The position numbers and the translations under genes are program-made. From Stenotrophomonas maltophilia (GTDB lineage: Bacteria; Pseudomonadota; Gammaproteobacteria; Xanthomonadales; Xanthomonadaceae): DNA of 64,000 nucleotides. Within the stretch, counting starts at the first letter, position 1; every line of letters begins with the position of its first letter. The stretch spans positions 4,353,001 to 4,417,000 of the forward strand of contig NZ_CP154630.1 of the NCBI RefSeq assembly GCF_039555535.1, given 5' to 3'. Positions 1 to 8,462 of the stretch are shown here, one piece after another. A model generated the notes under the pieces. The model did no database searches, was not told the origin of the DNA, and saw nothing but the letters and a program-made list of their open reading frames with translations.

Positions 1-156
1 ACCCGCGCCGTCATTGATCATCACGATCACGTTGTACGGACGGACGTCACCGGAAGGAACGGCCCCGGCACGCAGAGCGGGCTGGCAGCCGCCAAGCCCG
101 GCCAGCGCAAGCAGCAGCGAGGAGTGGAGCCAGCGGCGTGGCGTACGTGCCGTCAT
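1..156 (-). CDS. Alkaline phosphatase-like lipoprotein, N-terminal part (cut by window edge)
   Basis: Only the first 52 codons are in the window; the gene runs leftward off the edge. The start is the ATG at 156. The N terminus has basic residues, a hydrophobic stretch (SSLLLALAGL) and a lipobox ending LGGC at residue 24, so the product should be a lipoprotein. The last visible residues, NVIVMINDGAG, match the start of the alkaline phosphatase fold, where the Asp binds metal (compare NVILMIGDGMG in PhoA-type enzymes). It would release phosphate from organic esters in the periplasm. It is divergent from the carboxypeptidase gene at 225. The function is inferred from this one motif, so the identification is moderate. 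Confidence 0.6.
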   Translation of the reverse strand, partial: MTARTPRRWLHSSLLLALAGLGGCQPALRAGAVPSGDVRPYNVIVMINDGAG

Positions 157-224
157 TGAACAGTCTCCCAGGCCATAGGCGGCCGAAATGACGGTACGTT
201 ATATCGTTTCAATATTGCAGCTTC

Positions 225-1070
225 ATGCAGCCGCCGCGGACTATCCTGCAGGCCTCCTTCGCCATCGCCGCATGCATGCCGTCTCCCACCTCCGCGCGCG
301 ACCCGCTCTCGTCCATCACCCTCGATGCAGCAACCCTCACGGTGATCCACCAGCACAACGCCGACATCGCACGACAGCCGGCGTCGCTGACCAAGCTGAT
401 GACCGCCTACGCGGCCTACGCATGCATCGGGGAGTACGGGCACTCGTGGGACGAAACGGTCACCGTCGCTGACGACGATGTGCATGCCGTGGCCGACGAC
501 GAAACGCGCATGGGGCTTGTCCCCGGAGAGACCGTCACCCTGGGACGTCTGCTGGAAGGCCTGATGATCGTCTCCGGCAATGACGCGGCACTGGCCATGG
601 CACGTCATCTGGGCGGATCGCAGCCTGCATTCCTGGAACGCATGAACCGGCACGCGCGCCAGCTGGGCCTTCGCAGCACGTGGTTCGCCAGCGTGTCGGG
701 CATCACCACGCCGCGTCATGCATCCAGCGCGCGTGACATGGCGGTGCTGGCCGCCTGCCTGCTGAACGATCATCCGCAGATCCTGGCGATCACCGCGCAG
801 CGCGCGTTTGAACATGGCAGCTTCAGCCGCAACAACCAGAACGCCCTGCTGGGCGATGACGGCGTGGATGGATTGAAGACCGGTTATACCCGCGCTGCAG
901 GCTTCTGCCTGGCGGCGACCGCGTGCCGGGCGGTACCCGGGCGTGCGCAGCCGGTGCGGCTGATCACCGTGGCCCTGGGTTCTGAAAGCCGCGAGGCACG
1001 CGATGCACGGGTACGTGAGTTGCTGGCCGACGGTTTCGCTGCGCTGGCCGGCACCGCCATGGATGCCTGA
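225..1070 (+). CDS. D-alanyl-D-alanine carboxypeptidase (peptidase S11, PBP5/6 type)
   Basis: This is a 281-residue low-molecular-weight penicillin-binding protein that trims the terminal D-Ala from peptidoglycan stem peptides. All three active-site motifs are present: SxxK as SLTK (Ser54, Lys57), SGN at 117-119 and KTG at 218-220. A short hydrophobic N-terminal segment (FAIAACMPS) suggests export. The protein is shorter than E. coli DacA (about 400 residues) and lacks room for the C-terminal beta domain and amphipathic anchor, so it is a catalytic-domain-only member. No good ribosome binding site precedes the ATG at 225. It stands alone, divergent from the phosphatase gene. Confidence 0.85.
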   Translation: MQPPRTILQASFAIAACMPSPTSARDPLSSITLDAATLTVIHQHNADIARQPASLTKLMTAYAAYACIGEYGHSWDETVTVADDDVHAVADDETRMGLVPGETVTLGRLLEGLMIVSGNDAALAMARHLGGSQPAFLERMNRHARQLGLRSTWFASVSGITTPRHASSARDMAVLAACLLNDHPQILAITAQRAFEHGSFSRNNQNALLGDDGVDGLKTGYTRAAGFCLAATACRAVPGRAQPVRLITVALGSESREARDARVRELLADGFAALAGTAMDA

Positions 1071-1076
1071 GGCCGA

Positions 1077-1670
1077 TCAGCGGCGCTTGACCGTAGCCAC
1101 GATCAGGCGCTGCAATTCGGCTTCGGCGTCACCCTTGTCCAGCGCCCCGGCAACCACGGCTTCGGACAGGGCTTCGGCTGCACCGAGAATCGCCCAACAC
1201 CCCGCCAGCGGCACTGAGCCGTCAGCGGCGAACGGGCCCAGCCAGGCGTCGCAGTTGTCGATGAAGTCCTGCTGGTAGCGCCGGCGCACCTCATGCAGCT
1301 CCGGCGCGCCCACCAGCGCGGCGAGGATGCCCTGCACTTCACTGCCCTGGCTGAGGATGCAGTCGATGTAACCGGAGGCGATGGCGGCCGCACGATCAGC
1401 CAGCTGTGCCCTGGCGCGACCGATACGCTCGTGGAAGACCACCGTCTGCCGTCCGTCGTAGTCATCGTAGAGCGCGGCCAGCAGGCCGTTGCGGGTCACG
1501 AAGTGGTCGTAGGCCACCGGCTTGGTCACGCCCGCCGCTTCGGCCAGCCGGCCCAGCGTCAGCGCATCGGTGCCTTCTTCGCCGACCAGCGTCCACGCCA
1601 CCTCCAGCAGCTGGCGGGCGCGCTGCTCTCGGGTCAGGCGGCGGCGCATGGGAGAGGTGTTGGCAGGCAT
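1077..1670 (-). CDS. TetR/AcrR family transcriptional regulator
   Basis: This 197-residue repressor-type protein has an N-terminal helix-turn-helix at about residues 15-60 (LTREQRARQLLEVAW, then GRLAEAAGVTKPVAYDHF), typical of TetR DNA-binding domains, and a helical ligand-binding half. It lies 16 bp downstream of the quinone reductase gene on the same strand, so the two should be co-transcribed and the regulator probably controls its own operon through the palindrome at 2306-2324. The inducer is unknown; a quinone or electrophile would fit the partner enzyme, but that is inference. Confidence 0.85.
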   Translation of the reverse strand: MPANTSPMRRRLTREQRARQLLEVAWTLVGEEGTDALTLGRLAEAAGVTKPVAYDHFVTRNGLLAALYDDYDGRQTVVFHERIGRARAQLADRAAAIASGYIDCILSQGSEVQGILAALVGAPELHEVRRRYQQDFIDNCDAWLGPFAADGSVPLAGCWAILGAAEALSEAVVAGALDKGDAEAELQRLIVATVKRR

Positions 1671-1686
1671 CAGCGGAACACGGTGA

Positions 1687-2283
1687 TCAACTCATCGGAG
1701 TACCAATTTTACGGCCGATTTCCACGGCGGTCTGCAGGTGTGCCTGCGCGGCACCGCTGTCGGCGTCGAGCAGCAGTTCGGACGACAGCACGCGCGCGCC
1801 ACAGTAGTCGAAGATGCCCATGTCGATCTGGGTCTTCATCGCTGTGCCATAGCCGCGCCGTTCGATCATTTCCGCGCCCGCACCGCCAACGCCGACCAGG
1901 TGCACGCGCAGGCGCTGCAGCTTCTTCTGCACCTTGCCATCGGCGCCGTCCTGATAGGCCCAGCCCTGGGTGAACACGCGATCGATCCATCCCTTCAGCA
2001 GCGCGGGGAACGACCACCAGTACAGCGGATAGACCAGCACCAGCGTATCGGTGGCGTCCAGCCGTGCATGCTCGGCGGCCACGTCGGCCGGCACCACGCC
2101 GGTGCCACGGAACAGCGCCTGGTCCTGCGCGGTGAAGCGCGGATCGAAGCCCTCGGCCATCAGGTCGGCGTGGGCCACGGTGTTGCCGGCATCGCTCGCA
2201 GCGATGGCGTCGCCGATGCGCTGGGCGATGGCATGGGTGAGCGAACCGGGTTCGGGATGGGCGGTGACGATGAGGCTATGCAT
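1687..2283 (-). CDS. NAD(P)H-dependent quinone oxidoreductase (flavodoxin-like fold)
   Basis: A 198-residue protein of the NQO1/MdaB/KefF flavodoxin-like family (two-electron reduction of quinones using FAD or FMN). The N terminus MHSLIVTAHPEPGSLTHA is the flavin phosphate-binding strand and loop of this family. The segment VLVYPLYWWSFPALLKGWIDRVF is the other hallmark (Y-P-L-Y-W with a following helix). It is the first gene of a two-gene operon with the TetR regulator. It probably detoxifies quinones or electrophiles in the cytoplasm; the exact substrate cannot be told from the sequence. Confidence 0.85.
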   Translation of the reverse strand: MHSLIVTAHPEPGSLTHAIAQRIGDAIAASDAGNTVAHADLMAEGFDPRFTAQDQALFRGTGVVPADVAAEHARLDATDTLVLVYPLYWWSFPALLKGWIDRVFTQGWAYQDGADGKVQKKLQRLRVHLVGVGGAGAEMIERRGYGTAMKTQIDMGIFDYCGARVLSSELLLDADSGAAQAHLQTAVEIGRKIGTPMS

Positions 2284-2305
2284 GCGGGAACGCTCCAGGA
2301 TTCTC

Positions 2306-2324
2306 TACCTACCAATGGTAAGTA
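2306..2324. promoter_or_regulatory. Palindromic operator for the TetR regulator
   Basis: TACCTACCAATGGTAAGTA is a 19-bp near-perfect palindrome; apart from the centre only one base pair breaks symmetry. It lies 22 bp upstream of the quinone reductase start, where a TetR repressor would block transcription. The core ACCAATGGT resembles known TetR-family operators. The assignment to the regulator at 1077-1670 is inferred from position. Confidence 0.7.
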
Positions 2325-2409
2325 TCAATTTCCGGGACACCAGCACCACCGGTGGGACGCTGTTTTCGCACCCCTTATAGTGACGAGGTTGCCCGTGAGA
2401 TTCCCGACG

Positions 2410-2943
2410 ATGCGCCGATACCTGTTTGCTTCATTGATGTACCTGTTGCTGGTTACGTCGGCACCGCCTGCCTTGGCCGGCGAGCTCACCCCGGCCGAGT
2501 CGGCCGGCCTGCGCGAGGACGTACAGGCGATGTTGACCGCATTCGCCAAGGGCGATGCCGAGCTGATCATCGCCCGCACGCATCCCAGCCTGAAACGCCT
2601 GGCCGGTGGCGATGAGACCTACGCCCAGTCGACCCGCGATACCGTCAAGGCATTGCACAAGGCTGGCGTCGTCATCATCAGTGACGAGGCCGGAGTGCCC
2701 GGCCGCACCTATGCCGCCGGTGACGAAGAAGTCTGCTTCGTACCGCGGCAGTCACTGCTGCGTGTGCGCGAAACCGCTATCCGCAGCACCTCGTTCATGG
2801 TTGCCGTGCGCCACGTCGGCACTTCGCAGTGGCGCTACCTTGATGGCGCCGGGCTGATCGACAATCCAGCGATGCTCCGGCAGCTGTTGCCGGCACTCGA
2901 GCCGGGCGTGATCCTGCCCAAGGGCGGAGTGGAAACGCTGTAG
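2410..2943 (+). CDS. Secreted protein of unknown function
   Basis: The gene encodes 177 residues starting at the ATG at 2410. The first 24 residues (MRRYLFASLMYLLLVTSAPP, then ALAGEL) form a typical signal peptide with an AxA cleavage site, so the mature protein should be periplasmic or secreted. The mature part begins TPAESAGLREDVQAMLTAFA and contains no motif I recognise. The length and alpha/beta composition recall small SnoaL/NTF2-like proteins (a helix followed by FAKGDAELIIARTHPSL), but that is only a resemblance. It is monocistronic, divergent from the quinone reductase operon and followed by REP repeats. Confidence 0.7.
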   Translation: MRRYLFASLMYLLLVTSAPPALAGELTPAESAGLREDVQAMLTAFAKGDAELIIARTHPSLKRLAGGDETYAQSTRDTVKALHKAGVVIISDEAGVPGRTYAAGDEEVCFVPRQSLLRVRETAIRSTSFMVAVRHVGTSQWRYLDGAGLIDNPAMLRQLLPALEPGVILPKGGVETL

Positions 2944-2979
2944 CGCACTTGCAGGGCGACGCTACGCTCCGGCGCATCC

Positions 2980-3087
2980 ATCCACGCATGGCGTGGATCC
3001 ATCGGCATGCGGGCACAGCTCCTCGGTGGGTGCGTAGCTTGCTGCGCACCGGGCATCCTGCATCCACGCATGGCGAGTATCTACCGG
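2980..3087. repeat. REP palindromes (SMAG-type) and a GTGCG hairpin
   Basis: ATCCACGCATGGCGTGGAT at 2980-2998 is a palindromic core of the SMAG/GTAG REP family. GGTGCGTAGC...TGCGCACC at 3029-3050 is a second hairpin type, also found twice at 4835-4896. A decayed SMAG copy lies at 3061-3087. They fill the space between two convergent genes. Confidence 0.8.
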
Positions 3088-3094
3088 CTGTCCG

Positions 3095-3922
3095 CTAGCG
3101 GAACAACGCGTTCAACGCCGCACCCGAGGCCGCCTGCTGCAGGCCATCGAAACGACCGTCCTGCATGATCGGCTGTGTCGCCTGCATCAAACCTCCCCAG
3201 GCGGCGCGCGCCAGCGCACCCCCCAGGCTGACCCGCCGCACGCCGAGTGCGGCGATGTCCTGCAGGCTCAGCGGCGTCGGCCCACCGACCAGCAGGTTCA
3301 CCGGCTTCGTTCCTGCTGCGGCAACCACCGCACGGATCTGCTCCGGGGTCGTGATGCCGGGTGCGTACAGCACATCGGCACCGGCTTCGGCATAGGCGCG
3401 CAGGCGCTGCAGCGTGTCCTGCAGGTCGGGCACGCCCACGAAGAAGTTCTCGGCACGCCCGACCAGCAGCACCTCGCCGCCCGCACGGTCGATGGCCGCA
3501 CGCGCCGCACGCAGGCGTTCGACCGCCTGGTCGATCGGGCGCAGCGGTGCATCGGCCACGCCACTGGCGTCCTCGATCGACAGCGCGGCGATGCCGGTAT
3601 CGATCGCTGCGGCCACCGCCTCCCCCACCGCCTGCGGCGTGGCGCCGAAGCCATCACCGAAATCGGCATTCAATGGAAGTGCTGTCGCCGCCGCCATCAG
3701 CCTCAGGTGCTCCAAGGTGGCCTGCAGCGAGACCGCACCGTCCGGTCGCCCTTCGCTCCAGGCGCAGCCGGCACTGGTGGTGGCCAATGCCAGGAAGCCC
3801 TGCCGCTGCAGGTAGCGCGCACTGCCCACGTCCCATGGGTTGGGCAGCACGAAGCACCCCTGCGCGTGCAGTTGGCGGAAAGACACACGCTTGTGCTGTG
3901 TGTCGGCATCGGGCGGGGTCAT
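3095..3922 (-). CDS. Isocitrate lyase/PEP mutase superfamily enzyme
   Basis: This 275-residue protein is read from the ATG at 3922, which has GGAG just upstream; an upstream in-frame start exists but looks non-coding. It has the TIM-barrel signatures of the isocitrate lyase/phosphoenolpyruvate mutase superfamily: FVLPNPWDVGSARYLQ near the N terminus, the metal-binding strand NADFGDGFG and SIEDASG. These enzymes make or break C-C or P-C bonds next to a carboxylate (methylisocitrate lyase, oxaloacetate hydrolase, phosphonopyruvate enzymes). The KKCGH loop of true isocitrate lyases is absent, so it belongs to the short subgroup of uncertain substrate. There is no operon partner. Confidence 0.8.
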   Translation of the reverse strand: MTPPDADTQHKRVSFRQLHAQGCFVLPNPWDVGSARYLQRQGFLALATTSAGCAWSEGRPDGAVSLQATLEHLRLMAAATALPLNADFGDGFGATPQAVGEAVAAAIDTGIAALSIEDASGVADAPLRPIDQAVERLRAARAAIDRAGGEVLLVGRAENFFVGVPDLQDTLQRLRAYAEAGADVLYAPGITTPEQIRAVVAAAGTKPVNLLVGGPTPLSLQDIAALGVRRVSLGGALARAAWGGLMQATQPIMQDGRFDGLQQAASGAALNALFR

Positions 3923-4090
3923 GGCAGGGCTCCGGGGCGGCAGACCTGCACCGTAGCCCGCCGTGCGGTCGCGCTCAATGGCATCGAAGCCCGCCATGCA
4001 TGAGGTGATGCTGCCTGCTTATTGGACGCCACCGGCCACACTGCCCGAGCGTGCGTGCTTGCCCACACCCATGCCGCCACGGAGCCCTTC

Positions 4091-4819
4091 ATGCAGCCTG
4101 ACCCGCATCTCCTCATCGATGACGGCGACGATGACGCCCACTGGGCCGACCTGCTTTCGCCGGCACGGCGGCGCCTCATCGCCTCGGCCGGGCTGGCCGC
4201 CGGAGGCCTGGCCAGTGCCTCGACAGCCTCGGCATCGCCCCATGGCGACGTTGCAGCGAACACCACCGAGCCCGGCCGTCCCGGCTTCCGTGCCATCGTG
4301 CCGCCGGCGCCGAAGGGGCGCAGTCCCTGGGGCCAGGCCACGGCCAGCGAACCCACCCCGCGGCCAGCCAGCGTGCGTCCCGGCGAAGCCACGCTGCCCA
4401 CCACCCCGCGCGCCTATACCGACATCAAGAGCTATCACGCACATATCTACTTCGATGAAGACAGCTTCGAGAAAGCCGCCCTGCTGCGGCGCTGGGCGGC
4501 CGAGCGCTTCCCGGTGGAACTGGGCAACTGGAACCTGGAGCCGCGCGGCCCGCATGTAACACCGTCGTTCTACTTCGGCTTCAACAACGACCTGCTGCCG
4601 GTGTTGGTGCCGTGGCTGCAGCTCAACAGCCTGGGGCTGACCATCCTGATCCATCCCAACACCGGCGATGGCCGCGCCGACCATCTGTACTACGCCCTGT
4701 GGGTGAACCGCGCGCAGCCGGTGAACGCCTACAACTGGCCGGTGCCCAAGCCGGGCGAGCGGGAGGCATTGGAAGAAGTGTTCCCGAACGTGGTGCCGAC
4801 GGTGCCGCTGGAGACGTGA
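4091..4819 (+). CDS. DOPA 4,5-dioxygenase family protein with a Tat-like leader
   Basis: The 242-residue product starts at the ATG at 4091, which follows GGAGCCCTTC. The C-terminal 110 residues carry the DOPA-dioxygenase domain: SYHAHIYFDED, GPHVTPSFYFGFN and HPNTGDGRADH supply the conserved histidines, and the family cleaves catechol-type rings such as DOPA. Ahead of it, residues 25-50 read ARRRLIASAGLAAGGLASAS, which looks like a twin-arginine export signal, followed by a Pro/Ala/Thr-rich linker. Most family members are cytoplasmic and about 110-120 residues long, so the extension and possible export are unusual. Physiological substrate unknown. Confidence 0.75.
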   Translation: MQPDPHLLIDDGDDDAHWADLLSPARRRLIASAGLAAGGLASASTASASPHGDVAANTTEPGRPGFRAIVPPAPKGRSPWGQATASEPTPRPASVRPGEATLPTTPRAYTDIKSYHAHIYFDEDSFEKAALLRRWAAERFPVELGNWNLEPRGPHVTPSFYFGFNNDLLPVLVPWLQLNSLGLTILIHPNTGDGRADHLYYALWVNRAQPVNAYNWPVPKPGEREALEEVFPNVVPTVPLET

Positions 4820-5177
4820 GCCGCCTTTCCCGCAGGTGCGCAGCTTGCTGCGCACCTTGGGCTGCCCTCCGGTGGGTGCGTAGCTTGCTGCGCACCGAAC
4901 TTCCATCATCCATGCATGGCGGGGATCTACCGGTCGGTGGCCCTTCACCCGCACGTGGCGCGGGTCCCCGGACAAGGCTCTTGCCGCCATCGTCGGCCTA
5001 CGTGCACGCATCCCCCGCCCGCACGGCGTTCAGCGCGCCTTGAACCGCCGCCCCGCATAGGGCCACAAGCGCTTCGGCAGATTTCAAACAAACGATTGAA
5101 ACGCAGCAAACTTCGCCGAACTGGACAGCATCCGCCGGTTCCGCCAGACTGCCGCCCTTTCCCGTCTTCCGGATCCC
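4820..5177. other. Intergenic stretch with repeats and the aroQ promoter region
   Basis: No convincing gene. Two near-identical hairpins GGTGCGYAGC...TGCGCACC occur at 4835-4856 and 4875-4896, and a decayed SMAG repeat at about 4905-4933. The last 140 bases should hold the promoter of the aroQ-accBC cluster; the inverted repeat at 5082-5101 is the clearest signal. Confidence 0.6.
5082..5101. promoter_or_regulatory. Inverted repeat upstream of aroQ-accBC, possible TetR-type operator
   Basis: TTTCAA-ACAAACGA-TTGAAA has perfect 6-bp arms and lies 76 bp before aroQ. It resembles sites of fatty-acid-responsive TetR regulators such as PsrA (two CAAAC/GTTTG-like half sites), which would suit a cluster containing acetyl-CoA carboxylase genes. 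The resemblance is from memory; binding is not shown. Confidence 0.45.
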
Positions 5178-5627
5178 ATGGCGAAGCTGCTGGTCCTGCA
5201 CGGCCCCAACCTCAACCTGCTCGGCACCCGCGAGCCGGAGGTCTACGGCCACACCACGCTGGCCGACATCGACCAGGCCCTGATCGCGCAGGCCGCCGCC
5301 GCCGGGCACACCGTGGAGAGCCTGCAGTCCAACGCCGAGCATGTGCTGGTGGATCGCGTGCAGGCGGCGCGCAACGACGGAACCGCTTTCATCCTGATCA
5401 ACCCCGCCGCCTTCACCCACACCTCGGTCGCCCTGCGTGACGCGCTGGCGGCGGTGGCGCTGCCGTTCATCGAGATCCACCTGTCCAACCCGCACACACG
5501 CGAACCGTTCCGCCAGCACAGCTACTTCAGTGACAAGGCGGTGGGCGTGGTGTGTGGTTTCGGTGCCGACAGCTATCGCTACGCGATGGATGCGGCGCTG
5601 CTGCGCGTACAGGCGGCCGTCGCGTGA
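5178..5627 (+). CDS. aroQ: 3-dehydroquinate dehydratase, type II
   Basis: This 149-residue enzyme removes water from 3-dehydroquinate in the shikimate pathway to aromatic amino acids. Family hallmarks are the N terminus [20 protein letters not shown] (with the catalytic Tyr), [20 protein letters not shown], and [19 protein letters not shown] with the catalytic His. The length is normal for this dodecameric family. It is the first gene of the cluster aroQ-LprI-like-accB-accC, an order common in gammaproteobacteria. Its TGA stop overlaps the GTG start of the next gene. Confidence 0.97.
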   Translation: MAKLLVLHGPNLNLLGTREPEVYGHTTLADIDQALIAQAAAAGHTVESLQSNAEHVLVDRVQAARNDGTAFILINPAAFTHTSVALRDALAAVALPFIEIHLSNPHTREPFRQHSYFSDKAVGVVCGFGADSYRYAMDAALLRVQAAVA

Positions 5628-6049
5628 AGGTGCTGCCGCACGTGCTTGCCAGCATCCTGCTGTGGGCCGGCCTGTGCGGTGCCACCGCGGCATTCGACCG
5701 CAAGGACGAAGGCATCGACTGCGCGCATCCGACCACCACGATGGAGAGCGACCTGTGCGCCTCGGACGTGGCCGCGGCCGCTGACGCCGAACTCAATGCC
5801 GTATACGCCCTGGCGCGAAAGCAACTGCGCACGCCGGCCAAAGGCGGCAGCTGCAGCTACTGCGGCGATGCCGAGCAGCAGCTGGTGCTGGCGCAGCGCG
5901 CCTGGGTGCAGCTGCGCGACCACGACTGCAACGCGGTCTATGCCCTCAATTCCGATGGCACGGCACGCAACGGCGCACAGATGCGCTGCCTGACCACCCT
6001 CGCGCGCGATCGTACGCGCCAGCTGCGCGAGTTCTACGAACTGCTTTGA
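5624..6049 (+). CDS. LprI-like secreted protein (DUF1311)
   Basis: The start is the GTG at 5624, which overlaps the aroQ stop (GTGA), a translational-coupling arrangement. The 141-residue product begins with a signal peptide ([20 protein letters not shown], then TAAF). The mature part has the LprI/DUF1311 pattern: a Cys followed by [26 protein letters not shown], paired cysteines, and a [10 protein letters not shown] segment. Family members include a mycobacterial lysozyme inhibitor, but many are of unknown role. A periplasmic place is expected. It lies between aroQ and accB, 53 bp from accB, so it is probably co-transcribed. Confidence 0.75.
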   Translation: MKVLPHVLASILLWAGLCGATAAFDRKDEGIDCAHPTTTMESDLCASDVAAAADAELNAVYALARKQLRTPAKGGSCSYCGDAEQQLVLAQRAWVQLRDHDCNAVYALNSDGTARNGAQMRCLTTLARDRTRQLREFYELL

Positions 6050-6102
6050 CCCGAGCGCGCTGCGCTCCCCACCACACTGACATCAAGAGCAAAGAGGCCA
6101 CC

Positions 6103-6582
6103 ATGGATCTCCGCAAAATCAAGAAGCTGATCGACCTGCTGGAAGAGTCGAACCTGGCTGAAATCGAAATCAAGGAAGGCGAAGAGTCGGTGCGCCTGTC
6201 GCGCGCCCCGGTGGCCGGCTATGCCGCCCCGGTCGCCGCACCGGTGTACGCCGCTCCGGCCGCCCCGGCACCGCAGGCGATGCCGATGCAGTCGCCGACC
6301 GAAGCCTCCACCGGCGGTACCGCCAAGCCGGGCCCGGCGCTGCCGGAAGGCCACGTGCTGCGTTCGCCGATGGTCGGCACCTTCTACGCTTCGTCCGCCC
6401 CGGACAAGCCGGCCTTCGTCACCGTTGGCCAGCAGGTCAAGGAAGGCGAGACCCTGGCCATCATCGAAGCAATGAAGATGTTCAACCCGATCGAGGCCGA
6501 CAAGTCCGGCACCATCGTCGCCATCCTCGGCGAGAACGGCCAGCCGGTGGAATTCGACCAGCCGCTGTTCGTGATCGGCTGA
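6103..6582 (+). CDS. accB: Biotin carboxyl carrier protein of acetyl-CoA carboxylase
   Basis: The 159-residue carrier shuttles carboxybiotin between AccC and the AccAD transferase in the first step of fatty-acid synthesis. The N terminus [20 protein letters not shown] is typical, followed by an Ala/Pro-rich hinge (residues 36-80) and the biotinyl domain with the acceptor motif EAMKM, Lys125. The start at 6103 was chosen because it gives the conserved N terminus. It is 10 bp upstream of accC in the same operon. Confidence 0.97.
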   Translation: MDLRKIKKLIDLLEESNLAEIEIKEGEESVRLSRAPVAGYAAPVAAPVYAAPAAPAPQAMPMQSPTEASTGGTAKPGPALPEGHVLRSPMVGTFYASSAPDKPAFVTVGQQVKEGETLAIIEAMKMFNPIEADKSGTIVAILGENGQPVEFDQPLFVIG

Positions 6583-6592
6583 GGGGCACGCC

Positions 6593-7960
6593 ATGCTCGA
6601 CAAAGTCGTCATCGCCAACCGAGGGGAAATCGCGCTGCGCATCCTGCGCGCGTGCCACACCCTCGGCATCCGCACGGTGGCCGTGCATTCCACGGTCGAC
6701 CGCAACCTCAAGCACGTGGCCATGGCCGACGAGTCGGTCTGCATCGGCCCGGCGCCGTCGCCGCAGAGCTACCTCAACATCCCGGCGCTGATCGCCGCTG
6801 CTGAAGTCACCGACGCGCAGGCGATCCACCCGGGTTACGGCTTCCTGTCGGAGAACGCCGACTTCGCCGAACGCGTGGAAGAGTCCGGCTTCATCTTCAT
6901 CGGCCCCAAGGCCGACACCATCCGCATGATGGGCGACAAGGTCGAAGCCATCCGCGCGATGAAGTCGGCCGGCGTGCCGTGCGTGCCCGGCTCGGGCGGC
7001 CCGCTGGGCGAGGACATCGTCGCCAACACCAAGATCGCCCGTGAGATCGGCTACCCGGTCATCATCAAGGCGGCCGGCGGTGGTGGTGGCCGTGGCATGC
7101 GCGTCGTGCACGCCGAAGCCTCGCTGAAGACCTCGATCGAAACCACCAAGAGCGAGGCCAAGGCCGCGTTCGGCAATGGCGAGGTCTACATGGAGAAGTT
7201 CCTGGAGAATCCGCGCCACGTGGAAATCCAGGTGCTGGCCGACGGCCAGGGCAACGCCATCCACCTGGGTGAGCGCGACTGCTCGATGCAGCGCCGCCAC
7301 CAGAAGGTGGTGGAAGAAGCCCCGGCACCGGGCATCACCGCCGAACAGCGCGAGCAGATCGGCAAGGTGTGCACCGAAGCCTGCATCCGCATCGGCTACC
7401 GCGGCGCGGGCACGTTCGAGTTCCTGTACGAGGACGGCCGCTTCTACTTCATCGAAATGAACACCCGCATCCAGGTGGAACATCCGGTCACCGAAATGGT
7501 CACCGGCATCGACCTGGTGGCCGAGCAGCTGAAGATCGCCGCTGGCCAGAAGCTGTCGATCAAGCAGAGCGACGTGGTGCTGACCGGCCACGCGATCGAG
7601 TGCCGCATCAACGCCGAAGACGCCGAGACCTTCGTGCCGAGCCCAGGCACCATCACCGGCTTCCATCCGCCGGGCGGCCCCGGCGTGCGCGTGGATACCC
7701 ACATCTACAGTGGCTATCGCGTGCCGTCCAACTACGACTCGATGATCGGCAAGCTGATCGTGCACGGCCCGGACCGCGAAACCGCCATCGCCCGCATGCG
7801 GGTGGCGCTGAGCGAGATGGTGGTCGACGGCATCAAGACCAACATCGCCCTGCAGCAGCGGATCATGCGTGACAAGGGCTTCCAGGCCGGTGGCCAGAAC
7901 ATCCATTACCTGGAAAAGCGCCTTGCCGAGCGCAAGAACAAGCCGATCGCACTGACCTGA
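6593..7960 (+). CDS. accC: Biotin carboxylase subunit of acetyl-CoA carboxylase
   Basis: The 455-residue ATP-grasp enzyme carboxylates the biotin on AccB with bicarbonate and ATP. It begins [20 protein letters not shown], the usual AccC start, has the glycine-rich ATP loop [12 protein letters not shown] near residue 160, and the core [22 protein letters not shown]. The length equals that of E. coli AccC (about 449). It ends the cluster and is followed by a strong terminator-like hairpin at 7983-8010. Confidence 0.97.
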   Translation: MLDKVVIANRGEIALRILRACHTLGIRTVAVHSTVDRNLKHVAMADESVCIGPAPSPQSYLNIPALIAAAEVTDAQAIHPGYGFLSENADFAERVEESGFIFIGPKADTIRMMGDKVEAIRAMKSAGVPCVPGSGGPLGEDIVANTKIAREIGYPVIIKAAGGGGGRGMRVVHAEASLKTSIETTKSEAKAAFGNGEVYMEKFLENPRHVEIQVLADGQGNAIHLGERDCSMQRRHQKVVEEAPAPGITAEQREQIGKVCTEACIRIGYRGAGTFEFLYEDGRFYFIEMNTRIQVEHPVTEMVTGIDLVAEQLKIAAGQKLSIKQSDVVLTGHAIECRINAEDAETFVPSPGTITGFHPPGGPGVRVDTHIYSGYRVPSNYDSMIGKLIVHGPDRETAIARMRVALSEMVVDGIKTNIALQQRIMRDKGFQAGGQNIHYLEKRLAERKNKPIALT

Positions 7961-7982
7961 TCGGCAGCAGGTGCTGGACATG

Positions 7983-8010
7983 AAAAGGGCGGGGATATCC
8001 CCGCCCTTTT
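7983..8010 (+). terminator. Rho-independent terminator after accC
   Basis: A perfect 12-bp stem (AAAAGGGCGGGG / CCCCGCCCTTTT) with loop ATAT, ending in a T run. It lies 22 bp after the accC stop and is symmetrical enough to act for both strands. Confidence 0.85.
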
Positions 8011-8018
8011 CTGTTGTT

Positions 8019-8077
8019 GTAGAGCCGGGCCCACGCTCGGCTTGCTGGAAAAGCAGCCGAGCATGGCTCGGCTCTAC
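8019..8077. repeat. Pair of inverted SMAG (GTAG-type) REP elements
   Basis: It opens with GTAGAGCCGGGC and closes with the inverted copy GAGCATGGCTCGGCTCTAC. The two copies face each other about 10 bp apart and could fold into one long stem. It lies between convergent accC and the gene at 8088. Confidence 0.85.
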
Positions 8078-8087
8078 AGCAGGTGCA

Positions 8088-8462
8088 TCAGCGCTTGTCG
8101 GCAGCTTCGGCCGGGATCTGCGAATTCGCCAGCGGGCGAACACCATTGGGCGAGCTCGGGTCGACGATCACCATCGTCTCGGTGGACCCATCGGGCCACA
8201 CCACCTGGAAAGTACTGCCTGCCGGCAACGAAGCAAACGGCATGCCGCTCTGCGCGCGATAGACCGCAGCGACCTGGCTGGCACCCACGCGGCGCACATC
8301 TTCCTGCGCCTTCACCGTGGTCAGTTCCACTTTTGAAAGATGCCGGTAACGATCTTCATAGGTGTCGATCATCAACAGCCCGACCGCGCCGGCCGAATAG
8401 GCCACGAACAGCGCCACCCAGAACCAGAACTTGGCTCCATGCAGGAATCGACGGTAGTTCAT
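8088..8462 (-). CDS. Small membrane protein of unknown function
   Basis: The 124-residue product is read from the ATG at 8462, preceded by GAGGGGCGG. One transmembrane segment is visible near the N terminus (FWFWVALFVAYSAGAVGLLM), followed by a soluble domain containing AVYRAQSGMPFASLPAGSTF and VVWPDGSTETMVIVD. I do not recognise a family. Its ATG overlaps the stop of the upstream gene (ATGA), so the two proteins are translated together and probably work together. Confidence 0.65.
   Translation of the reverse strand: MNYRRFLHGAKFWFWVALFVAYSAGAVGLLMIDTYEDRYRHLSKVELTTVKAQEDVRRVGASQVAAVYRAQSGMPFASLPAGSTFQVVWPDGSTETMVIVDPSSPNGVRPLANSQIPAEAADKR

Noticed and set aside
157..224. Pho box upstream of the alkaline phosphatase gene
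   Set aside because: Only one half-like element (CCGTCATTT) is present and no second properly spaced CTGTCAT-like half; too weak to annotate.
1003..1278. Small open frame overlapping the end of the carboxypeptidase gene and the TetR gene
   Set aside because: No ribosome binding site, low-complexity product, and almost fully overlapped by two well-supported genes.
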